DNA of 64,000 nt from Multifurca ochricompacta (GCA_022496185.1 WTXG01000124.1:1-64000); one strand, 5' to 3'; shown: positions 48,253 through 59,537, counted from the first letter of the stretch. Notes: generated by a model from the letters alone, not told the origin. Translations and numbers: made by a program.

Positions 48253-50378
48253 TGGGACTACTGGTGCTGGTTGTCACCAGCGAAGTTTATTCTCAGGTTG
48301 CCTCTGACAGGAAGTATCCATCAGTCTGCTCAAAGTATGAGCAGCTGGAGTCCTTGTATGGCACTGTGGGTAGCATGGCCACCTACAATTTGTGGTGCTC
48401 AGTTTCATCCTTCTGTTTAGAGGAAGGCAAACAATTTAGGCCCCAATTGCAGCGTGTGCTAGATGCTAGGAATACCCTGAAGGAGAATGGGATGGAGGTC
48501 TCAGACCTCCAGATGAGCTTTATTTTGCTCCAATCCCTTCCCCCATCATACAGTGCCATTGCTGGCTCAATCCTGGCTTCAGGTCCTCCTGAATGCCTTT
48601 CCCCTCAGGACCTCATTCAGAGGTTCCTAAATGAGGAAAGCCAACTTGCCGGCCCCACAGGAAGTGGTGTTGGGGCTGCCCTTAACAAGGCAGCCCACGT
48701 CAACAAAAATAAAAACAAAAAAGTACAAATTATCATGCCACAACCTGCAGGTGCATCATCATCCAATGATGTCACCTGCTTCTACTGTCAGAAGCTGGGC
48801 CACAAGGCAAATGAATGTCGGCAGAGGAAACAGGATCGGCAGAATGCCGCTGCTGGGAAAAAGGGCAACCAGAGGAAGGCGCAAGGCGCCAGTGTACCAT
48901 CATCTTCCCACCAAGTAGCTACAATAGTTAATGGTAGTGGAAGAATACAGGAGGTGCATGAGACACCTCACATTAAACTTTATACCTTGAATGCGACCAC
49001 AGAGATCTTCAAAGATGATGGATTTGCCTGGATGATGGATAGTGGTGCCACCACCCACTTCACACCCTTTGAGTCAGATTTCCATGAATATCTGCCTCAT
49101 TCGGGACACACTGTTACAGTGGCTGATGGAACCATTGTCCCTATCGAAGGAGTAGGAAGCATCCATATAAGGACCAATAGAAATTATATATTGGAACTTA
49201 ACAACATCTTCTACATGCCATCAGCAGGAAATCGCATCTTATCAACAAGTCATATCACCAACAAAGGTGGTATGGTCTTATTTGATCAGTACAATGTCGC
49301 AATAGAGTATAAAGGAAAAAGAATAGCAGAAGGAATAAAGGCTGGGGATCTATACTGGATCCAAGGGTCAATAGTGGATAAACCAACTGCTGCCCTAAAT
49401 ACTGCATCAACCAGCCTTGATACCTGGCATCTTAGAATGGGTCACATGTCTAAACAAGCCCTGAAAAGATATGCTCCTGAGGCCGTAAAGGGTCTCAGTC
49501 TGAAAAATAGCCAAGAGGAAGTAAAGCCTTGTCATGGCTGCAAAATGGGGAAATCCCATCGCCTTCCTTTCCCTCCCTCTCATAAGCAGGCTTCAGCACC
49601 TTTGGAAGTCATTCATAGTGACCTAGTTGGTCCACTCCAATGTACTTCAATACAAGGGCATTTATACTTCGCCACTTTCATAGATGACTTTAGCCACAGT
49701 GCTATAGTTGTTCCAATGAAAGCAAAACATTATTTTAAATTGGTCTTTGCGAGTGTTAAGGCGTTCCTAGAAAACAAAACAAATAACAAAATAAAGACCT
49801 TACACACAGACCGTGGTGGCAAATACGTGAATAATGAGCTGAAGTCCTTGCTAAGTGAGGCTGGCATAGAGCATAAACTTATGATGCCATATTCCCCACA
49901 ACAGAATGGAAGAGCTGAAAGGTTCAATAGAACCATAATGGAGAAAGCCACTAGCATGCTTCATCATGCTGGGCTCTCTCTTGGCTTTTGGGAGTGCGCT
50001 GTCTCTACAGCATGTCACATATATAACAGAACTCCCATCCATTCTAACAAGTGGAGGACTCCACTGGAGCTTCTGGTTGGGGACATACCAGATGTCTCTT
50101 ATTTTAAAGTCTTTGGCTGTGAAGCATATTATCATGTTCCGGAAAACAAGCGGCAAAAACTGGATCCTAAAGCCAAAAAGGCAGTCTTTGTTGGGTATGA
50201 GCCAAATAGTAAGGGCTATATCTTATGGGATAGACATACCCGGTCCTTTGTTTCATCCAGAGATGTGACGTTTAATGAAGAGTCCTTCCCATCCCACTCT
50301 GTAGCGGACAACAGAGATAAAGAAAGGAACAAGTTGTTCCTGTTGAAGGAGGGTCTGTCCAACCCTCACCAGCAATAG
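48249..50378 (+). CDS. Copia-1 Gag C-terminus, protease and integrase
   Basis: Reads through the rest of Gag (YEQLESLYGTVGSMATYNLW), a CCHC knuckle (CFYCQKLGHKANEC, about 48776-48817), the aspartic protease DSGATTHF motif (about 49036), the integrase zinc region (HLRMGHMSKQAL ... CHGCKMGKSHRLPF) and the DDE core: HSDLVGPLQ, LHTDRGGKYVNNEL and the glutamate within NGRAERFNRTIMEKA. The C-terminal integrase domain (FKVFGCEAYYHVPE) follows. This stretch is uninterrupted for 709 codons. It stops at 50378, where one frame change leads into the linker before reverse transcriptase. Confidence 0.9.
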   Translation: MMGLLVLVVTSEVYSQVASDRKYPSVCSKYEQLESLYGTVGSMATYNLWCSVSSFCLEEGKQFRPQLQRVLDARNTLKENGMEVSDLQMSFILLQSLPPSYSAIAGSILASGPPECLSPQDLIQRFLNEESQLAGPTGSGVGAALNKAAHVNKNKNKKVQIIMPQPAGASSSNDVTCFYCQKLGHKANECRQRKQDRQNAAAGKKGNQRKAQGASVPSSSHQVATIVNGSGRIQEVHETPHIKLYTLNATTEIFKDDGFAWMMDSGATTHFTPFESDFHEYLPHSGHTVTVADGTIVPIEGVGSIHIRTNRNYILELNNIFYMPSAGNRILSTSHITNKGGMVLFDQYNVAIEYKGKRIAEGIKAGDLYWIQGSIVDKPTAALNTASTSLDTWHLRMGHMSKQALKRYAPEAVKGLSLKNSQEEVKPCHGCKMGKSHRLPFPPSHKQASAPLEVIHSDLVGPLQCTSIQGHLYFATFIDDFSHSAIVVPMKAKHYFKLVFASVKAFLENKTNNKIKTLHTDRGGKYVNNELKSLLSEAGIEHKLMMPYSPQQNGRAERFNRTIMEKATSMLHHAGLSLGFWECAVSTACHIYNRTPIHSNKWRTPLELLVGDIPDVSYFKVFGCEAYYHVPENKRQKLDPKAKKAVFVGYEPNSKGYILWDRHTRSFVSSRDVTFNEESFPSHSVADNRDKERNKLFLLKEGLSNPHQQ

Positions 50379-50434
50379 CCACAGTTCCTCAGGATCCTGA
50401 GTATAAGGATACCGAGGTTGAGGAACAGGAGGTA

Positions 50435-52348
50435 GTGGAGCCTCCTCAAATAAATCCTGAGCCTACCACACCCAATAATGAAGTCGACACACACACCGAT
50501 ACCATTTATCAGACACCTCCATCCCAAATAATGGAACCCTCCCATCTCCCCACTAGAACTCGTGCCGTTAGAAAGTCAACAAAAAAGGCTAAAGGCAAAC
50601 TTTCCCAACCAGTTTTTACTAGGGAAAGTCCATGCTCTGAATGATGGTTGGTGGCCATACAAGAAGACTTAGATCTTGATATTGTTATGCCAAGACGTTC
50701 ACGTCGTCTGAATCCTCGCTTTTACAATGAGGATAATGCAGAGTTTGTGCAAGGTTCAACCAGACTTGGGACCATGGAGTTGCTAAATGCCGCCAGTGTC
50801 TCTTATAGAGATCCCCTGACTTTTCAGGAGGCAATGCAGTCTGAAAATGCCGCTGAATGGCTTGAAGCATGTCAATATGAAATAGATGCTTTAAAAAAGT
50901 TAAATGTGTGGCGCCTTGAGGATCTTCCTGAAGGAAGAAAGGCAGTCAAATCCAAATGGGTTTTTAAGCTGAAACCAGATGGACGGTTTTGTGCTAGGCT
51001 TGTGGCAAAAGGTTTCACTCAAATAGAAGGAGTGGACTTTGATGAAACATTCTCCCCAGTCACCAGATTTGAATCACTTCGTTTATTGCTAGTGTTAGCT
51101 GCGCTAGAAGATTGGGAAATCCACCAGATGGATGTCAAATCGGCATTCCTACATGGCAATCTGGATGAGGAGATTTATATGGAGCAACCTGTTGGTTTCA
51201 TCATTGCTGGACAAGAGTCCAAAGTTTGTAGGCTACAGAAGGCTCTGTATGGCCTCAAACAAGCCTCCCGGGCATGGAATCTTCAATTTCATGCAGTTCT
51301 TAATGAACTGGGCTTCACTCGGACGTACTCTGATGCAGGAGTATATGTGTATCATCACCATGGGGGGGATGATTCACTTTTTGTCATTCTTTATGTTGAT
51401 GACATCACTATACTTGGATCTTCAAAAGATAAGATAACATGGCTGAAGGAATCTCTATCTAGCCAATATGAGATGACTGACTTGGGAGAAATCCAGTCAT
51501 ATCTCGGTGTTAACATCACCAGAGATCGTCCTAACAAGACACTGGAAATTGATCAAGCAGCTTATGTTTCATCTATTCTTGAGAAGTTTGGGATGAGAGA
51601 TTCCAATCCAGTATACACTCCCCTACCGGCCAGCGTGGATGCACATCTGGTCAAATTTGAAGGCCAGGCATCTACTTCAGAAATAAAGAAGTACCAACAG
51701 TTAATGGGGTCACTGCTATGGGTGCAAATTGGAAGCAGACCCAACATTAGCTTTGCTGTTGCGCGCCTTAGTCAATACGCTTCCAATCCTTCACAACATC
51801 ATCTGCGCCTAGCAAAGTATGTTCTAAAGTACCTTAATGCTACTATGAACTACAGGGTGCGATATTCTGGAGGGAATGAACAGAGTGGCCTTCATGGCTT
51901 TGCAGATTCCTCATGGGGAGATCAAGAGGACTGCCACTCGACTTCAGGCTACGTCTATATGCTTGCAAATGGAGCCATATCCTGGTGCTCTAGAAAGCAA
52001 AAGACTGTAGCGCAGTCCACCACAGAAGCTGAATACATGAGCCTAGCTGAGGCTTCCAATCAGGCTGCATGGTATAGGACATTTATGGAGGAATTGGGAT
52101 ATGAAGTTACTTCACCCATACAACTCCACTGTGACAATAAGGGTGCCGTTGACTTGGCATTAAACCCTGTCACAGGAAGGCGGTCAAAACACATACCAAT
52201 AAAGTACCATGCAATCAGGGAGTATGTTGAATCACATCTAATCAATTTAGTGCGAACTCCCACTGGTGAAATGCTGGCAGATGGCTTCACAAAGTCTCTA
52301 CCAAGAGCATCACATGAAAACATGGTTACTAAACTTGGACTTATATGA
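50435..52348 (+). CDS. Copia-1 reverse transcriptase and RNase H
   Basis: A linker frame (50435-50644) leads into the enzyme with only one in-frame TGA (50642-50644) between. Reverse-transcriptase landmarks are WVFKLKPDGRFCARLVAKGF, QMDVKSAFLHGNLDEEIYM, the catalytic YVDD (about 51392) and GSLLWVQIGSRPNISFAV. RNase H follows with GFADSSWGDQEDCHSTSGY, QKTVAQSTTEAEYMSLAEA and DNKGAVDLALNP; it ends KHIPIKYHAIRE... and a stop at 52348. All core motifs are intact. Confidence 0.92.
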
Positions 52349-52554
52349 GCATGTTCTCGACCTTGAATGTGACACAAGAAGTGTCCATGTTGTCGACCTT
52401 GAGAGTGACACAAGAGGTGTGTGACTGAACGCATTTCAGTTTGCATAACACACTTCAGATCACTCCTCTCCTCTCATCAACTCACTCTCACACCTCTTAA
52501 CTGGCGATGTGCTCATTTAACTCATTCTGACCTGATGCCTTAATCATGGAGGGA

Positions 52555-52884
52555 TGTTGACACGGCATGTGTCTTGAGGTGCTTCAGGCATCTGGGTTAG
52601 GGTCTAAGCTGTGCAAGATTAGATTAGATAAAGATTCGGAGTCTTGGACTTTTTACCATATCATTATTACTTTCTTTCTCGCAATGCACAGCAGCTGACT
52701 GATGTACCTTAGTAATCCTGTGTAGCATGTGATATCTCACTGGCCAATGGCCTTAGTCCCTCATCAGTACATTCTAGCATATTCCATTGCACACAGACCA
52801 TCCCTTGAAGTATATAAGGGTGTCTGTTTTGTCTCTTACACTTCAGAGTTTTCTTCACCTCTGAAGTGTAAGTCCCAGTCTCTT
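52555..52884 (+). repeat. Copia-1 right LTR, truncated by copia-2 insertion
   Basis: Near-identical to the first 330 bases of the left LTR, including the TATATAA box (52811-52817) and the CTTCAGAG inverted repeat. It ends inside CAGTCTCTT, where in the left LTR the sequence goes on TACTTACTACC. Confidence 0.9.
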
Positions 52885-53231
52885 TGTTGAACCAAGATAC
52901 TGGTACAGAGGCTCCGGGATAGCAGTATGACATGATTGTGATCACGCATAGATAACGCAAGTAAGAACACGTTCATAATTAGCTAGATTACTTAGAATAT
53001 ACATCTAAGATCGGGCATGTGATCAAATCACATCAATAACGAGATAACGCACTTGTATAATTAAGTAGCTGATATAGTACATTAAATTGTATATAAACTA
53101 CTGTATAACTGCTATAGATCAAGCAGTTGCTATCGCATTAACGACTGCATCTAAGTCTCAAAGTAAAACAAAGGTGAGATAGCTAGCAGTAATGTAGTAT
53201 CTAGTGTAGGCTGCACCATACCTGTTCTATA
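52885..53231 (+). repeat. Copia-2 left LTR
   Basis: 347 bases from TGTTGAACCAAG to TGTTCTATA, the end defined by the GGTTATGGGCCC primer site that follows. Related to the solo fragment at 24953-25199. Confidence 0.8.
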
Positions 53232-53255
53232 GGTTATGGGCCCTGGTGGGCATCT

Positions 53256-53449
53256 TGCGCCTTTATGGCTGCAATACACACTCTGCGCCTTTAATGGCCA
53301 CAATAAACATTTTCTGCGCCTTCAATGGCTGCGATAAGTGTCTGCGCCTATATGGCTGCAAAAGTAGATGCTACCAGTGAACGCAACATTCATGCGCCTT
53401 TAAGGCTGCGTAAAAACTACTAAGCTCACCATTGCGCCTTTATGGCCGC
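53256..53449 (+). repeat. Six-copy bulged-hairpin repeat in the copia-2 leader
   Basis: Six units of 17-18 bases, consensus TGCGCCTTTATGGCTGCA, at 53256, 53284, 53315, 53343, 53393 and 53433. Each can fold as TGC-GCC pairing with GGC-(one bulged base)-GCA around a 5-6 base loop. Stem bases are conserved, loops vary (TTTAT, TTTAAT, TTCAAT, TATAT, TTTAA) and spacing is irregular (28-50 bases), which argues against a simple tandem duplication. Confidence 0.75.
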
Positions 53450-53580
53450 ATCTATGGTTTCTAAGGGCCTGAGTTCTGTTTTGTGCTCTGAGTATCTTTT
53501 GTCGCATTCAATGCTGACTATGGCTTCTTTTACAGAAACCATTTACTCACGCTTCCAAAACACTTACTCAAATCTTAACA

Positions 53581-55566
53581 ATGTCGTCTCAACTGACCAT
53601 TGCCGTTCCCATCTTTGACGGATCTAACTATTCCGCTTGGGCCAATGTGATGAGGGCTTTCCTTATGTCTAGTGGGCTTTGGGAGGTCACGAATGGCTCC
53701 GACCCTTGTCCTAATGCCAAGGATGAACAGAACCCCACTGAAGATGAAAAATTACTTCAGAAGGAATGGGACCGCGCTGATAACAAGGCGATCGGCACTA
53801 TAATCTTGAGGCTGTCCACTGCGATCCAGCACGAACATACCTCAACTGGCTCTTCCTTTCTTATATGGATCGGTCTAAAGAGCAAGTATGGCTCAGTGGG
53901 GCCTGCTGCGATCTTTAGGGACTTCAAAGAAGCCTTGAACTTTCGCCTGGACTCTACCAAGCACCCCTTGCCTCAGATTAACCACCTTGAGGTCGCCTTT
54001 GAGTGCCTTGAGACCAATAGTGTCACCATCCCTGATGTCTTGCAGGGCATGCTCCTGCTCCATACGCTCCCTCCCAAATGGGAGGCCCTTATCCCCACCA
54101 TCCTTGTCGGAAGATCTCCTTCCAACATTAATCTAGCCGTAATCCACGATGCCGTGCTTGCTCAGTGGGAGCAAGATCGATCCAGGGGTAAGAACCCTCA
54201 TGCAGCTAATAAGCTCTCGGCAATCAAATGGAAGCGGGGTGACCCTCGCTTTAATCAGCAGAAACACTTCGGTGGCAAGCAGCCGGAGCAAGCGGAGAAA
54301 CAGTCGGATCAGAAATTCCAGCGTGGGTGCCATGCCGGGAAGAAGTATAGAGATAATCAGCAGTCCAAGGGACAGCAGCATTCTCACATCGCCAATCAGG
54401 CGTTCTTCCCTCCTCCTCATCTCATGACCACACCATCCGTTCCCTCACCTCCTGCATTTAAATCTCATTACAGGAATGGAAGGCCTCGCATCGTGATGTG
54501 TACCACACCTAAGGAGCAGATCCCTGGCCGCTATCAAGCGTTTAACCAAGCCTTGGATCTGTGCGACAATATAGGTGTGCCAGGGACCTCTCGTAACATT
54601 AAACCGCTTGAGGCCCACATCACTGACCAATTCTCAAGAGCGTCGTCCAGTAAGACCAAACTGGAGGACCTTGAAGAGGATGGAGATGAGCTGCCCCGCA
54701 AGAAAACCAGATCCCCCTCGCCTATCGACGTCGATTCAGAAGACGAGGAGGAGGACCCCAATAATCCTCTGGATTGGGGTTCTGATCATCTTGATGATCA
54801 GTTGGCTGATCTGGCTGGTCTAGACGAGGACGACGATCAAGATGTGTACGTCCCTCCTTTCCTTCTACCCTGCAAAGCTCATAGACGCATTTACGCTTCT
54901 TTAGTTCACGCTTCTAGGGAACCCCCCATTGAGAGCCGTTGTTATGCAGGAGTAAACAGCACAGTACATGACTTTAGGTCATGTACCAATATATTTGAGT
55001 TGCGGCATAATTGCCTGTGTGCTAAATGTAAAGGAAAGACTACGGACGATAGCCATATAACATGGCTCTTAGATTCAGGTGCTTCATCACACTTTACCTT
55101 TTCTCTCGACGATTTCATTGAGTATGAGGACATGGCGAACCCTGAGCCCGTTAAAACGGCTTCTAAGCCAATCTACATCAAAGGGAAGGGTACAGTTCTA
55201 CTAGAACACGATGTCACATACAATGGAGTCACTAGAACGCGCACTACGCGCTTATATCCAGTATATTACATTCCTGATATTACTGGGAGACTCCTGAGTG
55301 TCGGAGAATTTCTTAAGCAAGGGCTGAACGTCTATGGGGATGAACACCAATTAACCTTGTGTAATAAGGGATCAAAAGTCCCTGTTATTCAATGCCATCC
55401 GGCAATTCCTGGCCAAACTATCTATTGGCTTCATTCTAAGATCGCTAATTTACGATCTTACTCCACAATCTACACTGTAGATTACGATCGAATGCATAAG
55501 CGCCTAGGACATCCTTCAAAGGAAGTCTTACGTCATGCCAAAGATCACACTAAGGGATTCCCCTGA
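53581..55566 (+). CDS. Copia-2 Gag and protease, ending at an in-frame TGA before the gypsy-2 insertion
   Basis: Starts MSSQLTIAVPIFDGSNYSAW, a copia Gag opening, and continues through the Gag helical region. A long acidic and basic low-complexity linker follows, with no clear CCHC knuckle. The protease motif is LLDSGASSHF (about 55070), and the integrase zinc region begins (MHKRLGHPSKEVLRHA). A TGA at 55564-55566 ends the frame ten bases before the gypsy-2 LTR. Read past that codon, the frame agrees with the integrase continuation on the other side of gypsy-2. Confidence 0.85.
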   Translation: MSSQLTIAVPIFDGSNYSAWANVMRAFLMSSGLWEVTNGSDPCPNAKDEQNPTEDEKLLQKEWDRADNKAIGTIILRLSTAIQHEHTSTGSSFLIWIGLKSKYGSVGPAAIFRDFKEALNFRLDSTKHPLPQINHLEVAFECLETNSVTIPDVLQGMLLLHTLPPKWEALIPTILVGRSPSNINLAVIHDAVLAQWEQDRSRGKNPHAANKLSAIKWKRGDPRFNQQKHFGGKQPEQAEKQSDQKFQRGCHAGKKYRDNQQSKGQQHSHIANQAFFPPPHLMTTPSVPSPPAFKSHYRNGRPRIVMCTTPKEQIPGRYQAFNQALDLCDNIGVPGTSRNIKPLEAHITDQFSRASSSKTKLEDLEEDGDELPRKKTRSPSPIDVDSEDEEEDPNNPLDWGSDHLDDQLADLAGLDEDDDQDVYVPPFLLPCKAHRRIYASLVHASREPPIESRCYAGVNSTVHDFRSCTNIFELRHNCLCAKCKGKTTDDSHITWLLDSGASSHFTFSLDDFIEYEDMANPEPVKTASKPIYIKGKGTVLLEHDVTYNGVTRTRTTRLYPVYYIPDITGRLLSVGEFLKQGLNVYGDEHQLTLCNKGSKVPVIQCHPAIPGQTIYWLHSKIANLRSYSTIYTVDYDRMHKRLGHPSKEVLRHAKDHTKGFP

Positions 55567-55575
55567 GATCTATCT

Positions 55576-56317
55576 TGTCACAGCCAGGTCTCTGCTGTGT
55601 CTAGGATCGTTCAAGTCAAGCCCCTTCAAGATATGGAGTGCCTGCAAGGTCAAGACTTTCAAGGACAAGTTGGTTCAAGGGGTCAGGGTGAACCACAAGG
55701 GCCGGGATCGAGGATCAAGGTCAAGGCTATCAAGAGCAAGTCAATTCAAGGTGTCAAAGCAAACCACAGAGGGCCACAGTTAGGGTTCAAGGCCCACACA
55801 AGATAAGAAGGGCACGCGTGCAAGAAGCAAGTCGAAGCAGTGGCAATAGGCCCTGCTGGAGGTTCTGGGGTGAAGGCTTCCTAAGTTGCAGCTTAGGAAG
55901 TTCAAGGGGATTCTGGTGAAGAACAGTAGACCTGTATTAGATACAAGAGAACAGACTTAAAGTCTGTCTCTCCAGTATGTACTGCTTAAATACAAGTACT
56001 CTAGTGTCTTTGTAAGTAAAGTAGAAGTTTCAATATAGTAATGTGAATGTCCATGTGAATCTCCAGTGGAGATTGAGACAGGAAATGTAAGTGGTGTTGC
56101 ACCCACTCCAAAAGTAAATGAGTACCAGTCCAAGTCAGTCTAAGTCCGAAAATCAGATCAGATAAGAAAAGATCATCAACTCCAGTCACATGACTCGGAG
56201 TGAGAAGTCCAAACGTTGAGATGAAAGTCGAACGCGCGCGGGTCGAAAAACCGTCACAAAAGTCACACGCTCATCACACGCGCGTCACAATCCATTACAT
56301 TGACAAAAAGCGTCACA
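55576..56317 (-). repeat. Gypsy-2 LTR, 3' LTR of the minus-strand element
   Basis: 742 bases; on the element strand it opens TGTGACGC and closes GGCTGTGACA. Confidence 0.92.
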
Positions 56318-56749
56318 TCACCCCCGTTGTACGGTCGAGCTTGCCCCTAAGCTCAGTTGATTAGAGTCGCGCCAGTGACACACAGGGGAAGGTGGAGATC
56401 TTTCACGTCGTCGATGGCATCGAGAGCGTCCAATCTCATCTGATTGGAGTATCGCATGAAGTTCTGGTTGGTGCGCGTGATGTGTCGTCCTCTAGATAAG
56501 ATGTGGGTATCACAGTCGGCCCAGTCCGCTTGCCGCCGTCAACGCGCGAGTTCGTAGATAATATCTGGGTCGTCTATTAACATAATGGTAACGTGCAATC
56601 TCTGCGTAGGTCGCATGATCGCGAAGGTTGTCTAAGGCTAAGCCTATTAGGGATGTAATCTTGATCCATCTCAAGGGAGCGTTTGTTGGAGGCGGAAGCG
56701 TTAAGGAAAGTAGCGAAGTTGTCTTTAATTGCCAGAATTTACCCCCCTC

Positions 56750-57052
56750 TCAAGACTGGTGCTGACCCTGGTGCCTAGATAGTGAACTAGAATATGCTTC
56801 GATAAGATCTGGTGCATGGCAATCTTGCTCATCGACCCAAGAGTTATCACTAGTGGGATAACCTTTCCAGCTGATTAAATATTGGAGTTTCTTTGAGCAC
56901 CCATAAGTGCGATGATTCAAGATAGCGTCCACTTCATACTCTTCTTCTTGATTGATAAGATCAGGAGGGGGCCTCGCGTAATTAGGGCCATGAGCGTCAG
57001 TTTCCAGGTAAGGTGATAAAAGATCAATGTGGAATACGTTGTGAATCTTCAT
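56750..57052 (-). CDS. Gypsy-2 chromodomain segment of the polyprotein
   Basis: On the minus strand: a typical post-integrase segment (NVFHIDLLSPYLETDAHGPN) followed by a chromodomain core, EYEVDAILNHRTYG then LQYLISWKGYPTSDNSWV, with the aromatic residues (Tyr, Trp, Trp) that read methylated histone H3K9. This assigns the element to the chromoviruses. Confidence 0.88.
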   Translation of the reverse strand: MKIHNVFHIDLLSPYLETDAHGPNYARPPPDLINQEEEYEVDAILNHRTYGCSKKLQYLISWKGYPTSDNSWVDEQDCHAPDLIEAYSSSLSRHQGQHQS

Positions 57053-57225
57053 GTGGTCCGGCAGAGCTAAGCGATAGGCAACAGGGGAAATACACGCCAG
57101 GATAGTAAATGGTCCATATCGTCGAGGGGCCAGCTTAGACGAGGGGAAATGCGTCCTCAGATTCTTTCCTTCAAGCCAAACCTGCGCGCCAATCTCGTAT
57201 TGCGGTCGGGCCGGTAGATCTGTGG

Positions 57226-57985
57226 TTACTCTGAACGCTTTCTCAGCTCAAGATCGAGCGTCGCGTAGACTGCGCATGCGCTCGTCAACCTGTGGAACAT
57301 CAGTGTCACTAGCTTCGGCCTTCCAGTTGAACTGTATGCCATGGATGAGTGCATGCGGGGAGAGTTTCGTTTTATCATGAGGCCAAGAATTGTGGACATA
57401 TTCTGCCAGTGGTAGGTATTCAGGCCATCGGCGTTGATCATCGCTTATCCAGAGTCGCAAATATTGTTCGAGCCAAAGGTTCATACGTTCACTAGATCCA
57501 TCTGTTTGGGGGTGAAATGCCGTAGACAAGTTCTGTTGGATCTGAAGAGCTTTGGTAAGAGCGCGCGAGAAATGTGATGTAAAGCGCGGATCTCGATCAG
57601 AGATTATGCGTCGTGGAACACCAAAGATCGGAAGGAGATGATGATAGTAGAGCGTAGCAATGCCTTCTCCAGTGATATCCTTAGAGCAAGGTATGAATTT
57701 TGCTGCCTTAGAGCATCCCTGATCTACGATCGTGAGTACCGTGTCATACTTCCCAGCCGGCGGGAGATCTGTGATGAGATCCATAGCAATATATTGAAAC
57801 GGGCCGCTAGTTGCCGGTACATCTAATGGAAAGATTGGCGCCTTCTTCGTGAGTTTCGGTTTATTTTCCTGACATTTGGCGCATCCTCGGACATATTCTC
57901 GTACAAACTCCTTCAGGTCTCCCCCTTCAAACTCGCATTGTACTCCGCATGTGGTCTTGTCAATTCCGGGGTGTCCTGCTAACAC
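57226..57985 (-). pseudogene. Gypsy-2 integrase
   Basis: Zinc-binding region (LAGHPGIDKT, GCAKCQENKP), then the DDE core with MDLITDLPPAGKYDTVL, RRIISDRDPRFTSHF and FHPQTDGSSERMN, so all three catalytic acids are present. A frame change near 57248 separates it from the remainder of the domain and the chromodomain. Confidence 0.88.
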
Positions 57986-57997
57986 ATGATCGTGATA

Positions 57998-59537
57998 TCA
58001 TTGTAGGATCTCGCGTTGTTCTGGAAGGGTACTGGGGAAGGGACGCTTCACTGACTGCGTCATCTTAACAAATAAATCTGCTGGTAGGACTGTGACTTCG
58101 TCGTTATCGTTCTCGCCTTGATCCGCATCTGGTCGTCGTGAGAGCATATCGGCAATGGTATGAAGCTTTCCTGGGATGTGCTCTAATGTAAAGTCAAAGT
58201 CCGTGAGCTCCTGGAGCCATCTAGCCTGCCGCCGATTAAGTTTCTGGGGTTCTTTGAAATACTGAAGATTATTGTGATCGGTGCGGACTTGGACTTTATG
58301 TTTGGCGCCGAGAAGGTATTGACGCCACGATCTAAACGCGATAATGATAGCAAATAGTTCACGATCATAAATGTCCCAGTTCCGTTGCGTAGCATCTAGA
58401 GTTTTTGACAAGTAGGCAATTGGATGTAGTCACCCTTCTGAATCCTTTTGACTTAGAGTCGCTCCAAGAGCATAGCCTGAAGCATCCGCATCCACAATAA
58501 AGGGCTCTTCAAAGTCTGGTTGCATTAGCACAGGTTGAGAAGTCACGCGTTGTTTGAGATCGTCAAATGCTTTCTGTTCTGTCTCTGTCCACCTCCAGGG
58601 GTTCTTGGCACTAGTAAGTGCATTCAATGGGGCCGCAATTTTACTGAATCCCTGGATAAACCGTCGATAGAATTGGCAAAAGCCAAGGAACGAGCAGACT
58701 TCTTTTACTGTGGTAGGTGTTTTCCAGGTTGCGACGCCTTCCACTTTGACTGGATCCATATGCACCTGATTTGCTTCTAAAATGAGCCCTAGGTATTCAA
58801 TGCGTGTTTGCTCAAAGGCGCATTTCTCGGTTTGAGGTATAGATCCAACTTGTTAAGCTTATCTAGAATGCGGTGTACTTTAGATTGGTGATTCTGGAGA
58901 TTGTGATCGGTATGAATAAGGATGTCGTCCATATAAACAGTGAACCAGGCCTTCCCAGTGTCGTCTCGCTCGTTAAGTTCGTCCCTAAACTCTGCATTCA
59001 TCATGGTCTGGAATGTTGCCGGAGAGTTTGTGAGTCCAAAGAACATAACATTTGGTTCATACAAGCCGCGATTTGTCTTAAAGGCTGCCTTCCATCTGTC
59101 CTCCGGGACTATTTGGATATTGTTATACCCCCAGCAGACATCCATCTTAGTAAATAATGTGCTTCCGCGAACGCGATCTATAAGTTCAGGGATGAGTGGA
59201 AGGGGATATGTGTTCGGATGGTCCAACTATTGAGTTTGCGATAATCCTGGACCGGTCTAAGCTTTCCATCCTTCTTCTTAATAAAGAAAAAGGGCGATGC
59301 ATAAGGTGACTTGGACTCTTTGATGTATCCTTTCTGTAAGTGCTCTTCTAGGAACTTGTTTAACGCGTCCTGTTCTCCCGGTCCTAATGGGTAGATCTTA
59401 CAATCTAGTGTTGAAGGTGCATCTGGCTTTAATTCAATCCGGTGATCCCAAGGTCGGGCCTCAGGGAACCGTTGTGCTTCCTGATCGCTGAACACTTTCT
59501 GATGTCGATGGTACTCCTTCGCACGATCCGATCCCAA
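57998..59537 (-). pseudogene. Gypsy-2 reverse transcriptase and RNase H, in shifted segments
   Basis: Four consecutive minus-strand segments (59537-59178, 59226-58789, 58765-58430, 58411-57998) read continuously as one enzyme if single-base frame changes at the joins are allowed. Landmarks: [35 protein letters not shown], the catalytic YMDD (about 58935), FLGFCQFYRRFIQGFSKIA, FIVDADASGYALGATLSQ, NWDIYDRELFAIIIAFRSW, and VRTDHNNLQYF and LEHIPGKLHTIADMLSR. Every catalytic motif is present. Confidence 0.88.

Larger units (their letters stand above)
46584..52884 (+). mobile_element. Copia-1: Ty1/copia LTR retrotransposon, nearly intact, right LTR cut by copia-2
   Basis: Left LTR 46584-47078, primer site from 47079, Gag-protease-integrase and reverse transcriptase-RNase H in copia order, polypurine tract (GGAGGGA, about 52548-52554), then the first 330 bases of the right LTR. 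The right LTR stops after CAGTCTCTT, where the LTR of a second copia element begins. Coding damage is limited to two frame changes and one in-frame TGA. Confidence 0.92.

Noticed and set aside
53256..53449. CRISPR-like array of short repeats in the copia-2 leader
   Set aside because: The organism is a eukaryote, spacing is irregular, repeats are only 17-18 bases and vary in the centre; a retrotransposon RNA structure fits better.
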